Origin: Stratiolaelaps scimitus
Lineage: Eukaryota > Arthropoda > Arachnida > Mesostigmata > Laelapidae
Reading direction: 5' to 3'
DNA: 64,000 nt
Assembly (NCBI GenBank): GCA_019614645.1
Contig: JABWDB010000006.1
Span: 9,936,001 to 10,000,000, forward strand
Below are positions 22,745-35,745 of this stretch, piece after piece. The position numbers were made by a program, and so were the translations under genes. The notes under the pieces are model-generated. The model did no database searches. It was given only the letters and a program-made list of their open reading frames with translations, and was not told where the DNA came from. Within the stretch, counting starts at the first letter, position 1; every line of letters starts with the position of its first letter.

Positions 22745-22960
22745 CATATGCGGAGGGATAAACAGGACGATTGACTCGTGACCACGAGGTCTTGGGTTCG
22801 ATCCACCGCTAAGAGTCCACGATCCCTGCAAATGCTTACTGAGTGTCACCTGTGAGCTTCCAACCCTCGCAGGCAAAACCCTTGCCGAGAGTTTTACCTG
22901 ATCGTGAACGGTAAACTCATATTTTATTGTTCGGCCAAGCTCTCGTTGCAAATCACAGCC
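22745..22960 (+). mobile_element. tRNA-derived SINE or tRNA pseudogene (copy 1)
   Basis: A B box GGTTCGATCC (22795-22804) lies downstream of an anticodon-arm-like stem CTCGTG/CACGAG (22775-22788), with AGGTCTTG between, as in the T-arm side of a tRNA. The A box is only weakly recognisable (TATGCGGAGGG). About 150 nt of unrelated body follows, with no acceptor-stem closure. This is the layout of a tRNA-derived SINE transcribed by RNA polymerase III. The minus-strand ORF 22697-22966 lies across it and is a shadow. Confidence 0.5.
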
Positions 22961-23328
22961 CTTCATATTCTATCATTCTTCCTCCTGTGAAACATGCATA
23001 GTATATTTTTAGAGGCTGGCCATCTCTCTGTTCGGTTGTTCCTCGCGCGGTCAAGTATAGCCATTTCGACTACGATGTTCTATCACGGTTAAATGACTAA
23101 GAAGTTGATGGTTATTGGTGTTGACGTTGAGAGATATTTTGATTGGATATGGTTATATTCAAGTGTAAGCCATATATCGAGAGACAAAAAATATTATTGA
23201 TACGTGTGCAACGCCTTGAAGTTGTGTGCCAATTCCTATGAAGGCTTGCGGCCTTCTCATTCGCCCAATGAAACAGGCCGTGGGATGGGACCAAATCAGG
23301 GGAACGACTTCCAGATTTTGATTTTGGT

Positions 23329-23658
23329 ATGATTAACAAGTTTTTGAGGGTCAAACACATCCTCGTCAGTAAACGTTATGGTGTGGCAGAATCTAGTTTA
23401 AGCCAATTTCTCAAAACTGGCAAATTGTGTTTACCTTCTATTCGCTGCTACCCACAATTGTGTCCTGTTGTTGTGAGTCCCAACCCGAACCGCTATCGTT
23501 GTAACCTTTTCCTGTTGTGTGGAGGGTCGAAAATCTCGTTCTGTCCTTGCTATTTTCAACCATTTTGGTCGATGTGTACCTCGAGCACACGAACAGGGCC
23601 ATTCCCCCTAGCTCTGAGCTCGCCCTGTTTGTTCACGACACTATCACGGTCACCATAA
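23329..23658 (+). CDS. Hypothetical 109-codon ORF with a weak helix-turn-helix-like segment
   Basis: An ATG frame starts MINKFLRVKHILVSKRYG. The segment VSKRYGVAESSLSQFLKTGK resembles the AxxxGVSxSTVSxxLK pattern of the pogo/CENP-B type DNA-binding helix-turn-helix, so this could be the relic of a transposase N-terminus. The rest (Cys- and Pro-rich) does not continue such a domain, and the frame overlaps the better-composed frame at 23505-23855. Treat as speculative. Confidence 0.15.
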   Translation: MINKFLRVKHILVSKRYGVAESSLSQFLKTGKLCLPSIRCYPQLCPVVVSPNPNRYRCNLFLLCGGSKISFCPCYFQPFWSMCTSSTRTGPFPLALSSPCLFTTLSRSP

Positions 23659-23855
23659 CAAAGACCAAGACAACCGGTTCTCGCACAGTCTCCATGGCTG
23701 CGACAACCACAGCATCGAATCCGCAACAATTCCACGACGTATGTGGGCGACGTTTCCGGCTTACGGTCAACCTTGAAAGGGCCCTTCCGCATGGAGTGGC
23801 TTCGGTACAAGTGAAACGCTTGGTCACAGGCGAACTTGTTCTACGTTGGCCATAG
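23505..23855 (+). CDS. Candidate coding exon or short gene, function unknown
   Basis: The frame is open for 116 codons with many G/C-ending codons. It reads WRVENLVLSLLFSTILV, DVYLEHTNRAIPPSSEL, ALFVHDTITVTITKTKT, TGSRTVSMAATTTASNPQ, QFHDVCGRRFRLTVNLE and RALPHGVASVQVKRLV, and ends ELVLRWP with TAG at 23853. A possible acceptor (CCTTTTCCTGTTGTGTGGAG) lies at the start. An internal ATG at 23694 would give a 53-residue protein. The alternation of hydrophobic residues suggests beta strands. No domain was recognised. The overlapping minus-strand frames are shadows. Confidence 0.33.
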   Translation, partial: PFPVVWRVENLVLSLLFSTILVDVYLEHTNRAIPPSSELALFVHDTITVTITKTKTTGSRTVSMAATTTASNPQQFHDVCGRRFRLTVNLERALPHGVASVQVKRLVTGELVLRWP

Positions 23856-25310
23856 TCAATAGATATGCCGATGTTAGGGTTGCTACCGAGCACTGATTCA
23901 GCAAAGTCTATCAAAAGCTAAACTGTACAGCCAATGGTCATGATAAATTAGCTCCAGTAGATTTTCGCTCTGCGTTCTCTTGACAGAGGAGAAGTGTCAA
24001 GCGAAATATACCTACTGCACAATCAAGTAGATGTAGATTATCGTAGAACAGCTACGGTTGAGCCGAACTCAGTAGACTGCTCCCCCACATCTTCTAAGAT
24101 TGAAAGGCTTCGTACTGACCCATTAAGCCTGCTTGTCAAATGACACATTTGTACTGTGTATTATGTGTCCCCGAAGGGACGACACATATGTACAACGCGA
24201 CGCAAAGAGCCCAATGAGGACTCAATTAACCGCCGCTAGTATGTTTCTAACACGTCCCAAAGTATATGATCACTTGAGCAAGCCCTATCTTCTTCCTTGT
24301 CGATATTTTTCTCTTATCGTTGAACGATGAGGCGCGCTTCGCGTCGGTCTGCACCGTATTGAAATCACCCCATTGGTGACCGATTGATTCGCCATATTGA
24401 ACTTTTTAAGATTGCAATATGTCAGGCCTCCCTGAATTGACTAAAATTTAACGATGAAATTCGTCGAACGTCCATGCAGCTCGTAAAATTGATGATATCA
24501 ATTACAAGTGGTCCTATTAAAGGATAGCCAGTTATGATATGATACCAAGGGGTCGCCACCACAATCGGTCCGTCTACATAAATACACGAATCGGATGCTG
24601 TGTATCGTTTAGTAGAAACCAATATTCTTGCCAAAGCGCTACCAACGGCACCCTATGATGGCACCATTAACGAGTCATGTGAGTGTATTTTTTTTTCTTT
24701 GCTATATGTTGGAAGCTGTTTTGATATCTTCTATTGAATGTTTACGCTCAGCAGTGGCGACCAGACCGATCCCGTATTGCGCCTATGGGTTAGATATCGC
24801 CTACGTGTGTTCGATTTTTTAGCAGCTAGCAGTTTCGTCTGTGTTCCGGTGACGTCAATAAACGATTAGAAAACTATTTGAGACAGATTTTATTGCGTTA
24901 GCAATTATTAACGACTTGTAATAATACGAAATTGACCAATCCTGATGTAAGCTCTATTGAAACTTGACTCAAGTCGAATAGGCCTATGCTACTTTTGAAT
25001 TTTACGAACATTGATCCTTGGTGGAACCCTATGAGAGTTCGTAGATATTATTAAGCGCCTCAGTTTGCCTTGGAATTAAATCATGCGGCCGGATTCACCA
25101 GTGTACTGCTATACCTAAAACAGTAACAAATGGATTTTTTCAGTCAGAATCGTTGCTCACATTAATTGTCAAATGATCAACTAGACGACGAGACGCCACT
25201 CAAAATTATTAAAGTGCAATATATTCATGCTTGTCAAATGTGCGTGCTGACAGGGCAAACTTTCTTTTTTGGTTTTATTTTAAAGGAGGGGGTGTTGCCA
25301 TGTTTACACG

Positions 25311-25440
25311 GCAAACTGGACACATTTTGCCAACTATGCTAGACACAACTGGGAATCGAACACGGGACCTGATTTTTACTGTGAACATTTCGATTTATCG
25401 AAGATGCTGTCATGGCCGAACGACCCGGCCATGCCACTTG
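25311..25440 (-). mobile_element. tRNA-derived SINE or tRNA pseudogene (copy 2, minus strand)
   Basis: The plus strand carries GGGAATCGAACAC (25351-25363), the reverse complement of a B box (GTGTTCGATTCCC). On the minus strand, about 45 nt upstream, lies GCATGGCCGGGTCGTTCGG, an A-box-like segment, with TTCGAT/ATCGAA as anticodon-arm-like stem. The tail (TTGTGTCTAGCATAG) does not close a tRNA acceptor stem, so this is a SINE head or decayed tRNA rather than a working gene. Confidence 0.45.
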
Positions 25441-25684
25441 TAACGTTCAGATCGCCGCAATACGACCGTTCCATCTGAACGCAGCTACCATTAGCTGACA
25501 ACATGCCTATTCTTGTTCTGTTCATGAGACTTACATCCATAACCATCTACCATATCAAGGGCCATCATCGAATAGATAACTTATCAGCGTAGTTCATCGT
25601 CCACTATGACACTAGCACATTGAAAAATAGATCATCACAGCAACGTTGCAGCCTTTCATCTTTTTCTCTACAAATAACAGAACA

Positions 25685-25705
25685 CAGCAGCAGCAGCAAC
25701 AGCAT
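25685..25705. repeat. (CAG)n microsatellite
   Basis: CAG/CAA units just upstream of the Ser/Pro-rich frame. Confidence 0.75.
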
Positions 25706-25749
25706 TAACAGGTAACCACTGTTTGTTGCACGTTGATGTTTCGTATAGA

Positions 25750-25926
25750 GCTACTGTTACCGCCGAGACACCGCCATCATCGCCCGCTATCGGCGGCACC
25801 TGTTCACCTGACACGAGCGACGCAAGTTCCTCGGGCTCTGCGGCCGCTGACGAACGAATCGTTGATCATCCACCGGCCACCGGTGCTAATAGTCATCGAC
25901 GAGCATTTTCAGAACGGGCAGGTTGA
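25750..25926 (+). CDS. Candidate exon of a Ser/Pro/Ala-rich disordered region
   Basis: A possible acceptor TTGATGTTTCGTATAG (AG at 25748-25749) opens a CpG-rich frame. It reads ATVTAETPPSSPAIGG, TCSPDTSDASSSGSAAA, DERIVDHPPATGANSH and RRAFSERAG, then stop. The composition is that of an intrinsically disordered protein segment with SP/TP sites. In GC-rich sequence two other frames are also open (101 codons at 25733-26038), so the frame is uncertain. The CpG-rich block continues to about 26250 and may be a promoter region. Confidence 0.3.
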   Translation, partial: ATVTAETPPSSPAIGGTCSPDTSDASSSGSAAADERIVDHPPATGANSHRRAFSERAG

Positions 25927-26039
25927 CAGGATCTTCATTCTCTTCTTCTCCACCCTGTCAATTTCGACGCTGCTGTTCAACGGGGTGCCGCACTTTGACA
26001 GAGACGCTTGCCAAACACAGACAATCCCTGACCTGTAGC

Positions 26040-26280
26040 CGGTCCGCGCGATAGCCCCCGTTAAACGTCAGGAAGAATGCGGAGGGGGCCATATCGCGAT
26101 CGGCGGCACTTTGCACTATCTACCAGCGTGCGGCCAACAAGAGTCGATCGCAGTTGTTGTTACTCGACCAACTACGGACAACTACGTTGGCTAGCAATAG
26201 TAACTATTGCAACGTGGACACAAAGCGACATATGGTGAGCATGCGCGTGTTCATCGCACTGTGACTGTATAACTGGAGCA
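26040..26280. other. CpG-rich patch, possible promoter region
   Basis: The sequence is dense in CG (CCGCGCGATAG, ATCGCGATCGGCGGC) in contrast to the flanks. No open frame worth calling. Confidence 0.25.
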
Positions 26281-26859
26281 GTTCAAGGCCAAATGTCTCT
26301 TCGTCCCTTCTTTCGTGTATAACAATCCATTCGTGATTGGACGCTTTGCTCGTTTAACAGTTCGAGTTTAGGCGTTCCACGAGAAGCGACTCGATTCTCA
26401 CGATGAAGTTGGAGAATATGGAGGTGGACCCGTGGGCGGCATTTGATTTGTCCAATTCGTGTATCTTTGTACCACGGTGCAGATGACTGTCGATCGTTCT
26501 AGAGTTGGTGAGTCGTTGTTAGCATTCGATAAACTCGAACTGGATAACGCATAACAATGGATGGAAGGAGGTGTTACGTTTCGAGGTATCATTGTTTTGA
26601 ATGGCAAACATTCGATTTCGAAATATTTATCCAAGACTTTATGGGAACACAACAGGCCCGAATTAAATGAGCGTACCTCATGCTAGGATTTGCCCGCCAG
26701 CATGCGTATCCTGGTGACCAAGGTCGTTTATCGACCCCCTTTTCGTAGTCCCGTTCGAGATCGTACATGTCGTTCGGACACAAAGAGACGGTATTTTGAG
26801 AGAATTATTTCCAGCGCATTCTGAGCTTCTGCTTCGTCGGACCCTGTTCGAAAGTTGAG

Positions 26860-28900
26860 TCATAACCCTTAGATGTCGAACACCAATATGGAAACTATCG
26901 CTTCTGAGAAATTATAGGTAAATAAACACAATGCCCACAGAACATGTTACATAGCTCCATAGACGTATGAGATGGACGCAATCAGCAAAGTTTATCCTAG
27001 AAATACTCAGGAGGAATTTAGTTCCTCTGTAAGTTAACTCGTCAACCATTACTGTAATTGCAGTTCCGTTAATTAACCACCATTTGTATTTTATTGTCCT
27101 TTCTCCATGTACCTCTATAATGTTCGTAGATTCTTGGTAATTGTAGGCGTGCTGTGTGACATGAGAGATACTTTTGATCTCTCCCACTCACGTGCATATT
27201 GAGTTCCCTAGGCCACTTTTTGATACCGCTACATCTCGCCACTGATTATAGAAATCATCAAAAATGAACAACACTTCACTGGTTTCCAAATTCGCCACAC
27301 CGAGGTTCAACGAACGACGGTGGTCGACGAAACTCTGTGTCTATGGGCCAGAAACTTTACATGAAGGGGCGTATATCCTTGAAAACAAGACAGAGAGGGA
27401 AAGTCATTTCAATAGTACACGTGATGTCTAATCACATTTTTTGTTACCTTCTACACGGTACATTGGTACTTCAACTACATTGGTTTATGATGATTTGTTT
27501 AACTTAAAGAAGATGACGGCTAACGCTGGCCGCAGTTGTAGTGAAGCGGGGTTCTGCGGCCTACAAGCGGTGGGTGCTGTACAGTAAATAGCAATAAAGC
27601 CATCCCAAGGAGGGCCCGTGTGTGAACGTACCGGTTGGCCAGGGTCTCCCCCAGGTCGTGCCGATTATAATATTATGGTTACATTCACTCGTGTGGTAGT
27701 TAACTAATTGTTAGAATCCGTGATTTGTACATGGTTGCATGTTTAGCACGCAATATATGTGGACATTTTTATTAGTACAATTATTGAACCACCCCCTACC
27801 GTCCGTTACATGTTAATTTACTTACACAACTTTGTCAAGTATGGAATCGCATCTCGGCGTACCGACGCATAATGATATTACAGTAGGTGAGGCTCATAAA
27901 TACGCTTATACTTCGATACGATACTATGTACTAATTAGCGTAATATATATTAGACTTGACTATCAGAACAATTATCCGCGTGGATGCCCAGAACGTTTGA
28001 ACTTCTCCGACATTTTATGGCTGGGAGGGAGAAATACTGGGCTAAGGTTGAATTACATTCCGTTTCAAATGTAATATAATAATTCAGTGATGAATTATAG
28101 ATTGTAATTACGTAAATGAAGACAATGAATTTTCATACCTTCAGTCAATGTCACCTAACCTCACCAAAACTCTCTAACGTTAATTCGAGTTCTAATTGTT
28201 GGCCATTGCGCAGATTTCTCTCGAATAGAGCTCTACATAAAAGTTAGTGAAATAATCATAACAGTGATAGTAGTAATAGCAATAACAAGAGGGACCTTCA
28301 TCCACGATCGATATTTTTGTGGTGATTCCTTCTAAGATGTACCGCCTTTGTTTATATACTGCCCTGCACGATTCCCGTTAACAAGGAGAATACCCAGTCT
28401 AAAATTATTCTCGTCAACGCGCACATACACACACAAACACACACGAAAGCAAACCCGTTTACGAAGCCATAGGGATTCCTAGCGTTACATATGTACAAGG
28501 TATCCCAGACCGTTGCGGTAATCTGACTCTTTTGTTATCCGAGGAGGCGCTCGGAAAATTGTTTTGAGCTGCTATTTTGAATCTGAACGGTTCATATATT
28601 TGTGTTATTGTATCTGAAATTGCTGACTTTGAATGTCGACGAAAACTGCCCCAGAAATCGTTTATGATGGGATCATCTAAGTTTGTGACCCCCGTCTGTA
28701 TAATAGAAGATAACTATTGTTTGTTTTGAACGAACAGGCTTAGTTATGGCTGTAAAAACGTCGTGGTAAACTAGCTGGAAAATTTTATGAATATTCAAGG
28801 TACTTTAAAGGAGGACTGGAGAAGCAAGGGCTGAATGGTCCTCAATTGAAAAATTCACTAACAAAATTATAACTAAAGTCAACTATCAATTTAGGCTGGG
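26860..28900. other. Non-coding stretch, no gene seen
   Basis: AT-rich, with short frames lacking splice support. A small G+C-rich island at 27530-27670 (AATAAAGCC, then GGAGGGCCCG) is unexplained. Confidence 0.4.
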
Positions 28901-30230
28901 TCGCTGATTGACTGCAGTCGTTACTCGACTTCGACAATGGACACGTATTTTCGTTTGACGTATCACTTCATACGCACCCTGTGTGATATTTATTTCTAAT
29001 TCAATATTGTAAGATTATCGAATATATACAACATACACTTCAGTAGTGTTCTCCCGTTCATCGCTTAATGAATAATTACAAAAATTACGTCTCGCCACAG
29101 TAACTGAAAAACCGTTGTTGTTATGTTCTCAATGATATTGACCAGGCAAATACTTCTCACGATTCTCTGTTATTTTTTTTACGAATACATCGCATATCTA
29201 CTGTTCGCGGCACTACACACGACGATGCACCGTACGCCGGTAACGTCTGACACCGCCGTCAGCCGACAGCTCAAGGAAATATCGGCGCAAACAAATGACC
29301 AAATGGCTAACTGATCGAACCAACTGACAATGCTTTTAACGGGCGTACACAACGACAACTTCTCACCTAGCGTATGCAGGGTCAGTTATGAACATCACAG
29401 TTATATACAAATGAAGAGTCACCTATGGTTATGTACGTTCGTGTTACTGCGAGCATTGAACATTGCCGATCGTATATATGGATTTGTTAACGAGCGAACA
29501 GGATAGAAAAGCTTCCGCACAAAATGAAACAGGTGCACAAGGACGCCAAGGTGGATCGGCGGAACTGCAGTGATACTTTTTTTTTCTGGTATTTTCGGTA
29601 TTTTACAAGAAACCTTTGACACGCTGGAGCGTTGTCATATCTGTCGGGAATCGGTTAACGACATACATGCAATTTTCTGGCTGTGTTTAACGTCCAACAC
29701 ATTCACCCTACCGATGGTGACCCAGAGCGATCTCATAAGGGCAGCGGCAAGTGTTGCAACGAATCAATTGCTACAATTAATATGAGCAGGTAATAATTAA
29801 CAGGTGATTAATAATGTGACAGTAGGGTAGATTTTTGTATTTGAGTAAATAACGCGCACACTCGAAACACAGTAGGAACTCCCTAATACAGTTCAAGATC
29901 AGCTGTGCAACTCGTCGCACCACTAACACGATTCTCAACGCCAATTCGTCTCTGGCTGAGCACGTCTCCGAGGCAAGAATCTGTCGCTCTCCCACAAACA
30001 AGATGCTCGTTACTGGACATTGTCAAAACAACACGGCGACAATACACTTACGACAGAAACCTCGGCTTCGATATCCGTAATAGGTGTTTCCCATCAACCA
30101 AAAAAAATCGGAATGTCACGCGTTAAACAGCCGAATGTTACACAGACGAATTCGCCAGCGATAAAAATGCGAAACATTCATGTGGTTGTAGTGTTGTCAT
30201 AGTGAAATTATCAAATTCGTCAAAAAGCGT
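28900..30230. other. No confident gene
   Basis: Short frames only (for example 29123-29314 plus). No splice-bounded candidate. Confidence 0.4.
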
Positions 30231-30252
30231 GGATCTTGGGCCGCTTGTTTAT

Positions 30253-30277
30253 GGGGGGGGGGGGGCGGCGGCGGGGG
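30253..30277. repeat. G-run, potential quadruplex
   Basis: Thirteen consecutive G followed by CGGCGGCGGGGG on the plus strand. Slippage-prone and able to form a G-quadruplex. Confidence 0.8.
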
Positions 30278-32177
30278 TACGCACGCGAACAGCGCCACAT
30301 TGACCCAGGTTTAACAATTTCGCAGTGCGACTTTCAAAGCCACTCGGACAGAGCAGCACGGCTGTTAACAAGTGGGCGATTCGAACAAAAAAAAAACATG
30401 ATCGCGCAAACACATCTAACGCGGCAAAATAGATAGGTTCTCTACGATATTGCACGTGGATCAGCTGAATGAGGCAACTTCTGCTCGTTCGGCCAGTAAC
30501 TGGGTTTAATATTTACTGATCGCTAGCGCGACACCTTCAGACTATTGGACAATCGTCACGTGAATGATGTGATAGCTGGAGAACATCATAGACAGATTCA
30601 GTGGCATTTCTATAGTTGCTGAACAATATATCGCCTGTGCAATGCCGATGTTGTGTAGTCAAGTCAAATCGTGGCTCACTTCGGAGAGTCCGTTACCACT
30701 GGGTGTTCATATGCAGAGCATAGAGTTCTACAGAGATTCATTCATTCTCTTCATACACGTTATTAGTCTTCATTATTGTCCTCGCATTTTCGAATACATT
30801 GCTCGAATACATTTTGATCTGATTGTGCACCTTCGGTATTGTTAGGGGCGAACTAGTGTAACTAATGTGTCTCCCTGTCCTTTTGGCGGGGAACCATTTT
30901 CGTTTGATTTTATAGCCAAATAATAATTAATATTTAATAGTAATAATCACTCGTGCAAGTAATGACTTGTCATCCTGATTTAAATTCGATTATATTCAGC
31001 ACTCTCTGTCTATGACGGTTCGCCGTCAGCATCATCGAGTATGTTATACCAAAGAGGCGAATAAGGCCTATTCGTAATTATCGTTGGGCCAGGAACGCTT
31101 AATTTTGAATAACTGCAATTAATGTCACATTGATATTACGTAAGAATCATTCCGAAAGCAGCGCATGGATCCTGCATTGGACATTGGCTCAGATGGGGTG
31201 ACAAGCCCATCGGACATGGCGTCGTGGGCAAGGTAGGCAGTACCAAAAAGGGAGTTTTGTGGAGTCTGAGGTTCGCATATGAGTGGGGCCATATTTACTT
31301 TTAAGGGCAGAATATCCGCAATAAGATTTGTGAAATAGTATTGACAACTAATGTGGTCTGTGGCACAGTCACCACTGTGCAGAAAGGAAGACACACCCTG
31401 TATGCGTCATAAATACTGCATGTTTAGATACAGGGGGCCCTCTACAGATACCCTATTGACCACAGTAGTTGTTCGCAGACGGGAAGTGGACAGAGGTCTT
31501 GAGAGAAAGTCTTGTCCTGAGAGAGTGAGAGAGAAGGGAAGCAGCTGAGAGTCAGCTAACCACGTCATGTCCGTACTGTGAGGACGATGTGTGGTGCTCG
31601 TGGCTGGGCTTGTACGCATCTCACCGCCCTTACTGAAAAATGCGCTAAGCGATACCGCGAAGGGTGGTGCTGTTGAACATCGTCAACAATTCCACAACGG
31701 GGAGCTGTCACGGTATTGACATGCATTAGCATGCCACCCCTCCTCCCCAAAACTTGGGCTGACAAATAGCAAACGTAATTTAGAGATGAACGGCGCAGTG
31801 CGGCGCCGGGATTACGTTAATGAGAAACAATTCGTTGTCCGGGAACCCGAAGGTAATAAATCATACCCAAAATTGCTAGCCAAATGATAATTTGTCACTA
31901 ATATTCATCTGGGGAGTAAATCAGAAGATTACAATAGTTAGATGGTTGGCTAACAAATTACCCTAAGTCCAGTGGATGCTGCTATCGCGAAAACTACGAC
32001 GCCGAGTTTGCCAAACTCAGCAGATGTCCAGTCCAATGCAGCCGGTGGCGAAATAACTCAATTTCATCAGAACTCAACAATACTTTACATTGGCTGAACG
32101 CAAGAAGCAGATAGATTGGTGCTGCCTTACACGTGTCGGCTAATTCCTGTAAAAATAGGTATACCTATTATAGGTAC

Positions 32178-32205
32178 GTATATATATATATATATATATA
32201 TATAT
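32178..32205. repeat. (AT)n microsatellite
   Basis: About 28 nt of AT. Confidence 0.9.
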
Positions 32206-32697
32206 TTGCTTATTTCCCCTACAAAAATCACTGATTGATTTCTTCAACTTTGGACATTATGGGAGCAATGATGTGAATAATGAGATACAAAAAGTCACCT
32301 TTGACCTATCATCAGCCCAACAAAAACTCATTAAACATTGTATCATGAATAATATGTGAGAGATAACATTATGTTACATGAAATCTGAACAAAAACAGCG
32401 GAATTTCTATAATCCACCGCACAAATATGGCGTATACTGTCGGCACGGATCCCAGCTAACTCTATCGCTGAACCAAATACGCACGTGCCACGTACTGTGG
32501 CTGATCGCGCATGCAAAATTCAGACTTTCACGCTGATAGGATATTGTGTTCCATCCTGTAAATAGGTTAGGCTTGGTAGCGTCTTGCACGAAGAGGAAAC
32601 TCATTTCCTCGCTTTCACATCGATAGTGACATCATCAATAATGTAAGAATCGGCCCTCAGACTCGATATGAAACACAGGCTAGTATACTCACATATC

Positions 32698-32716
32698 CAG
32701 AGAGAGAGAGAGAGAC
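32698..32716. repeat. (GA)n microsatellite
   Basis: About 17 nt of AG repeat. Confidence 0.85.
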
Positions 32717-33204
32717 TCGTTAATACGAGACGTAGCCACTTTGACATACGACATGAGGGCTCCCTTAGTTGAGGACATTCAACACGGCTGGCACCATGTA
32801 CATGCTACAGCTTTTGCATCAGGAACACACTGATATACGATCCAGTAACGAGGAGTTTGTCCAGCTACAAACTATAAATCACCTGAAGTCGTAGCGCACG
32901 CCCGATAAGATTATGATAGGTATTGATGAGGTCTCTGCACTTTGTACTCTGACGCGGGAAACCTTGCAACCTCGGTTGCGAAGCAGAAATAATAGACCCT
33001 GAAAACTTATGACTATAGGTTTTTAACAGGCTGACATATACGAATTATTATTGAATCCTTTAGGAAGGAAACCCTTGTCCGAATTGCACGAACACACCGC
33101 TCAGGCAGACTTGATTACATGCGTCCAGAAATCGTGTTTTAAATACAAAGTAATTAGTACATTTCTATTATATCTGTTTTGTAATTCAACTGTGTACGCG
33201 TATG

Positions 33205-33300
33205 TTGTAGGGGTCCGACGCGATCTAGCGGTAGCGTACGTCTCCACGAAGTGCGCTGAACTTCATCAAACTTGTTGGCGTCCATCGGTGATGACATCTG
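33205..33300 (+). mobile_element. Possible decayed tRNA-SINE head
   Basis: GATCTAGCGGTAGCGTACG (33222-33240) looks like a tRNA D-arm/A box. A B box would fall near GTGCGCTGAACTTC but is degenerate. Weak call. Confidence 0.2.
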
Positions 33301-33699
33301 TTAGATACGATAGGCATCTCTCGATACGCCAGGTTATATATATATAGGCATATTACATTCGCCGTTCATTCGACTTGAGTACAGTTAGCGTTATGGGTAG
33401 AGGTAAAGTTACGTGTTGCTAGGGAACGGAGAGATATTAGTCGGTGGCGTCTGGATGCAGACGGAAGCCATTCCAAGCACAGAAAGGCAAAATGTAATTG
33501 TTCCCTCGTCTGCTCAGATGCACTGACACTCCGCGAGTGCGTAACAATGAAGTTTTAGATACCACACTAGCGAACAAGAGGTTCTGCGCCGCAATGACAT
33601 TGAAGCACACTCGACTCCTGTGCAACACTGGTGATCCTGTGAGCAAATTGAAGCAGATGCTACTTGATTGTAGGCGGGGACACGAATTCGTAATTAGTT

Positions 33700-35540
33700 A
33701 ATTAATTAGTGAATTAATTTGACTTCCTGAGGATAATCTCTTTCTAGAGGTACTCTATTTAACGGGTGCTGGAATATTCGTAATGCTGCTGAGTTCAGCC
33801 ATATCTATAATACCTTTATGGGCAATATCTCCGTATAGCTGAGGCCCAATCAATGATTGGCTTTCAACTTTATCCCGGACGCTCTCCTGACTCGAGCAGG
33901 GCAGACGATACTATATGAGTCCCTAATAGGTTGTACTTTATACAGAAAAGAACGTTTAGAATCAGACCATATTTTCATCAGCAAACGCAATCAAAGAAGT
34001 CATCCCGCATGAAGCCTTACATTCGTTCGGATGAACACTTTCTGAAACAAGCTACCGTAATTGTATCGTGAAATGGTTGAATCAGGACTCCACATCGTCT
34101 TGTTCGAATTGCAGTTGATTCCTCTCCATCATCATAACCATATAATAATAATAATAATAATGAAGTACAGTTACTTCATCATTGCCTATTTGAGAAGGCG
34201 TAACAATTATTATCAATTGATCTAGCAAAGACAATTATATTATAAATAATGATTAAAAACAACAACCATACTATATAACACCAGAAAATGAATGCGGTAT
34301 CCGCCCCCTTCAACTGGCTGCGTTTAACCTGCACCGAGATTAGACGTCCGCTTGTTGATAGAATCGTTGTTAATATGAGCTCGTCGTGGGTGGGAGACGG
34401 AACATCTGCTCATGTGATCTTTTGAAGAGTTGCCATTTATTGAAGGCAGTAGAAAGTCGCTTTAGTAATTCTGCAAATGTGCGTTACACACAACTGGCTG
34501 TGCCTGTTCGCGATAGTTTGCCGGGTCTTCTCGTTGACAGCAACACGCTCGCAAGAGTCAAGGCTCTACCGCTGACGTAATGTTTAAATGTTTTCTATTT
34601 TTTTTCCCAACAAATTGGAAGCGGACACTTTTAAGCACACGTGAACATATAAGCTCTTTTCTGTGAGTATCTTATATATTCCTTTTAGCTGATTTGCTAA
34701 GAGTTGACTACTTGAAGAATAGCTTTTCTCAGATACAACACGCAATGATCGGACGGAGCGCGTCCCCTACGACAGCGTTCGCCAAATCTTAGGCTGGCCG
34801 AGCGCCAAGCTGAAATAGCAGTACCTGCCGTCGGTGCCAATAGACGCATCGTGCCAAACAGCAGACAATTGAATTGAACGCATGTGTTCCCCTTCCGTAA
34901 CAAATCTCGATTTCAAGGGAATATTATCGCTGGGACTAATCAATCTGTTCACCTATCAGAGGAAACAGCGTGGCACTTCTTTTCTCGATACCTCTGCCCA
35001 GCTGGCTTTTACCGGCCTCATCGAAATGGTGTCGGTTAGCTGATTGGACGCGTTTATTGGACGGGAAATCTTCGACCACTTGTAAACGCTTGTGAGAGTC
35101 GCCGTTTTCAGTAAACACGCCTAGGCATTGATGCACCACCTGCATATCCTACAATCGGATTGCAGGTTGTTCCTGTTGTTCTTATCTGTTCGATCTGCCA
35201 TTAGTGTACATTAACGAATGGTGTCCGTCGACAGACGACATTATACTCATTCACCTCCCCAATCCGGCGTTTTCCACAAGGTTCCTGATAGATAATGTGT
35301 CGCTGACTTGGCCCGAAGCTGACGCAGCCACCTTTACCATAGCCGCGTCCGTCCGCATCTTCCTCTCACGGCGACAGCGAAGCCAATCGCCCTCGTGAGA
35401 TAGCAGCGAGCAAAAAAAAAACAACACGCGAACAGCTATTGCATTCTGTTTATTTTCACATCATCATTATTGCCATCGTCATCATTAAACATTTGCCACT
35501 CGGGCCAACTGCCCGAATCCCCCTCCTCCTCCTCCTGGTT
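33700..35540. other. No confident gene
   Basis: AT-rich to mixed sequence with an ATA microsatellite at 34142-34161. Short frames only. Confidence 0.4.
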
Positions 35541-35675
35541 TCCTCACGTTACATAATCTGGAAATGAATAGCACCAGTACGAGCAGTGACAGGGCGCGCT
35601 GACCGTTCGTCGCCGCAATCCCCGACGTCGCCGGGGACACCACCGGCAGCTCTATTCCATCGACAGTAGTAACGC

Positions 35676-35745
35676 CAACAGCAGCAGCAGCAACAGCGAG
35701 GGCTGAACACGAGTCGTCGCCGCCGCCGCCGCAGCAACAACGTCA
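35676..35745. repeat. CAG/CAA and GCC simple-sequence cluster
   Basis: (CAG)n at 35676-35697 and (GCC)n grading into CAGCAACAA at 35717-35742. These trigger long spurious frames on both strands between 35549 and 36040. Confidence 0.75.

Larger units (their letters stand above)
30850..33180. other. Non-coding stretch, no gene seen
   Basis: Short frames only, with microsatellites at 32178 and 32698. Confidence 0.4.
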
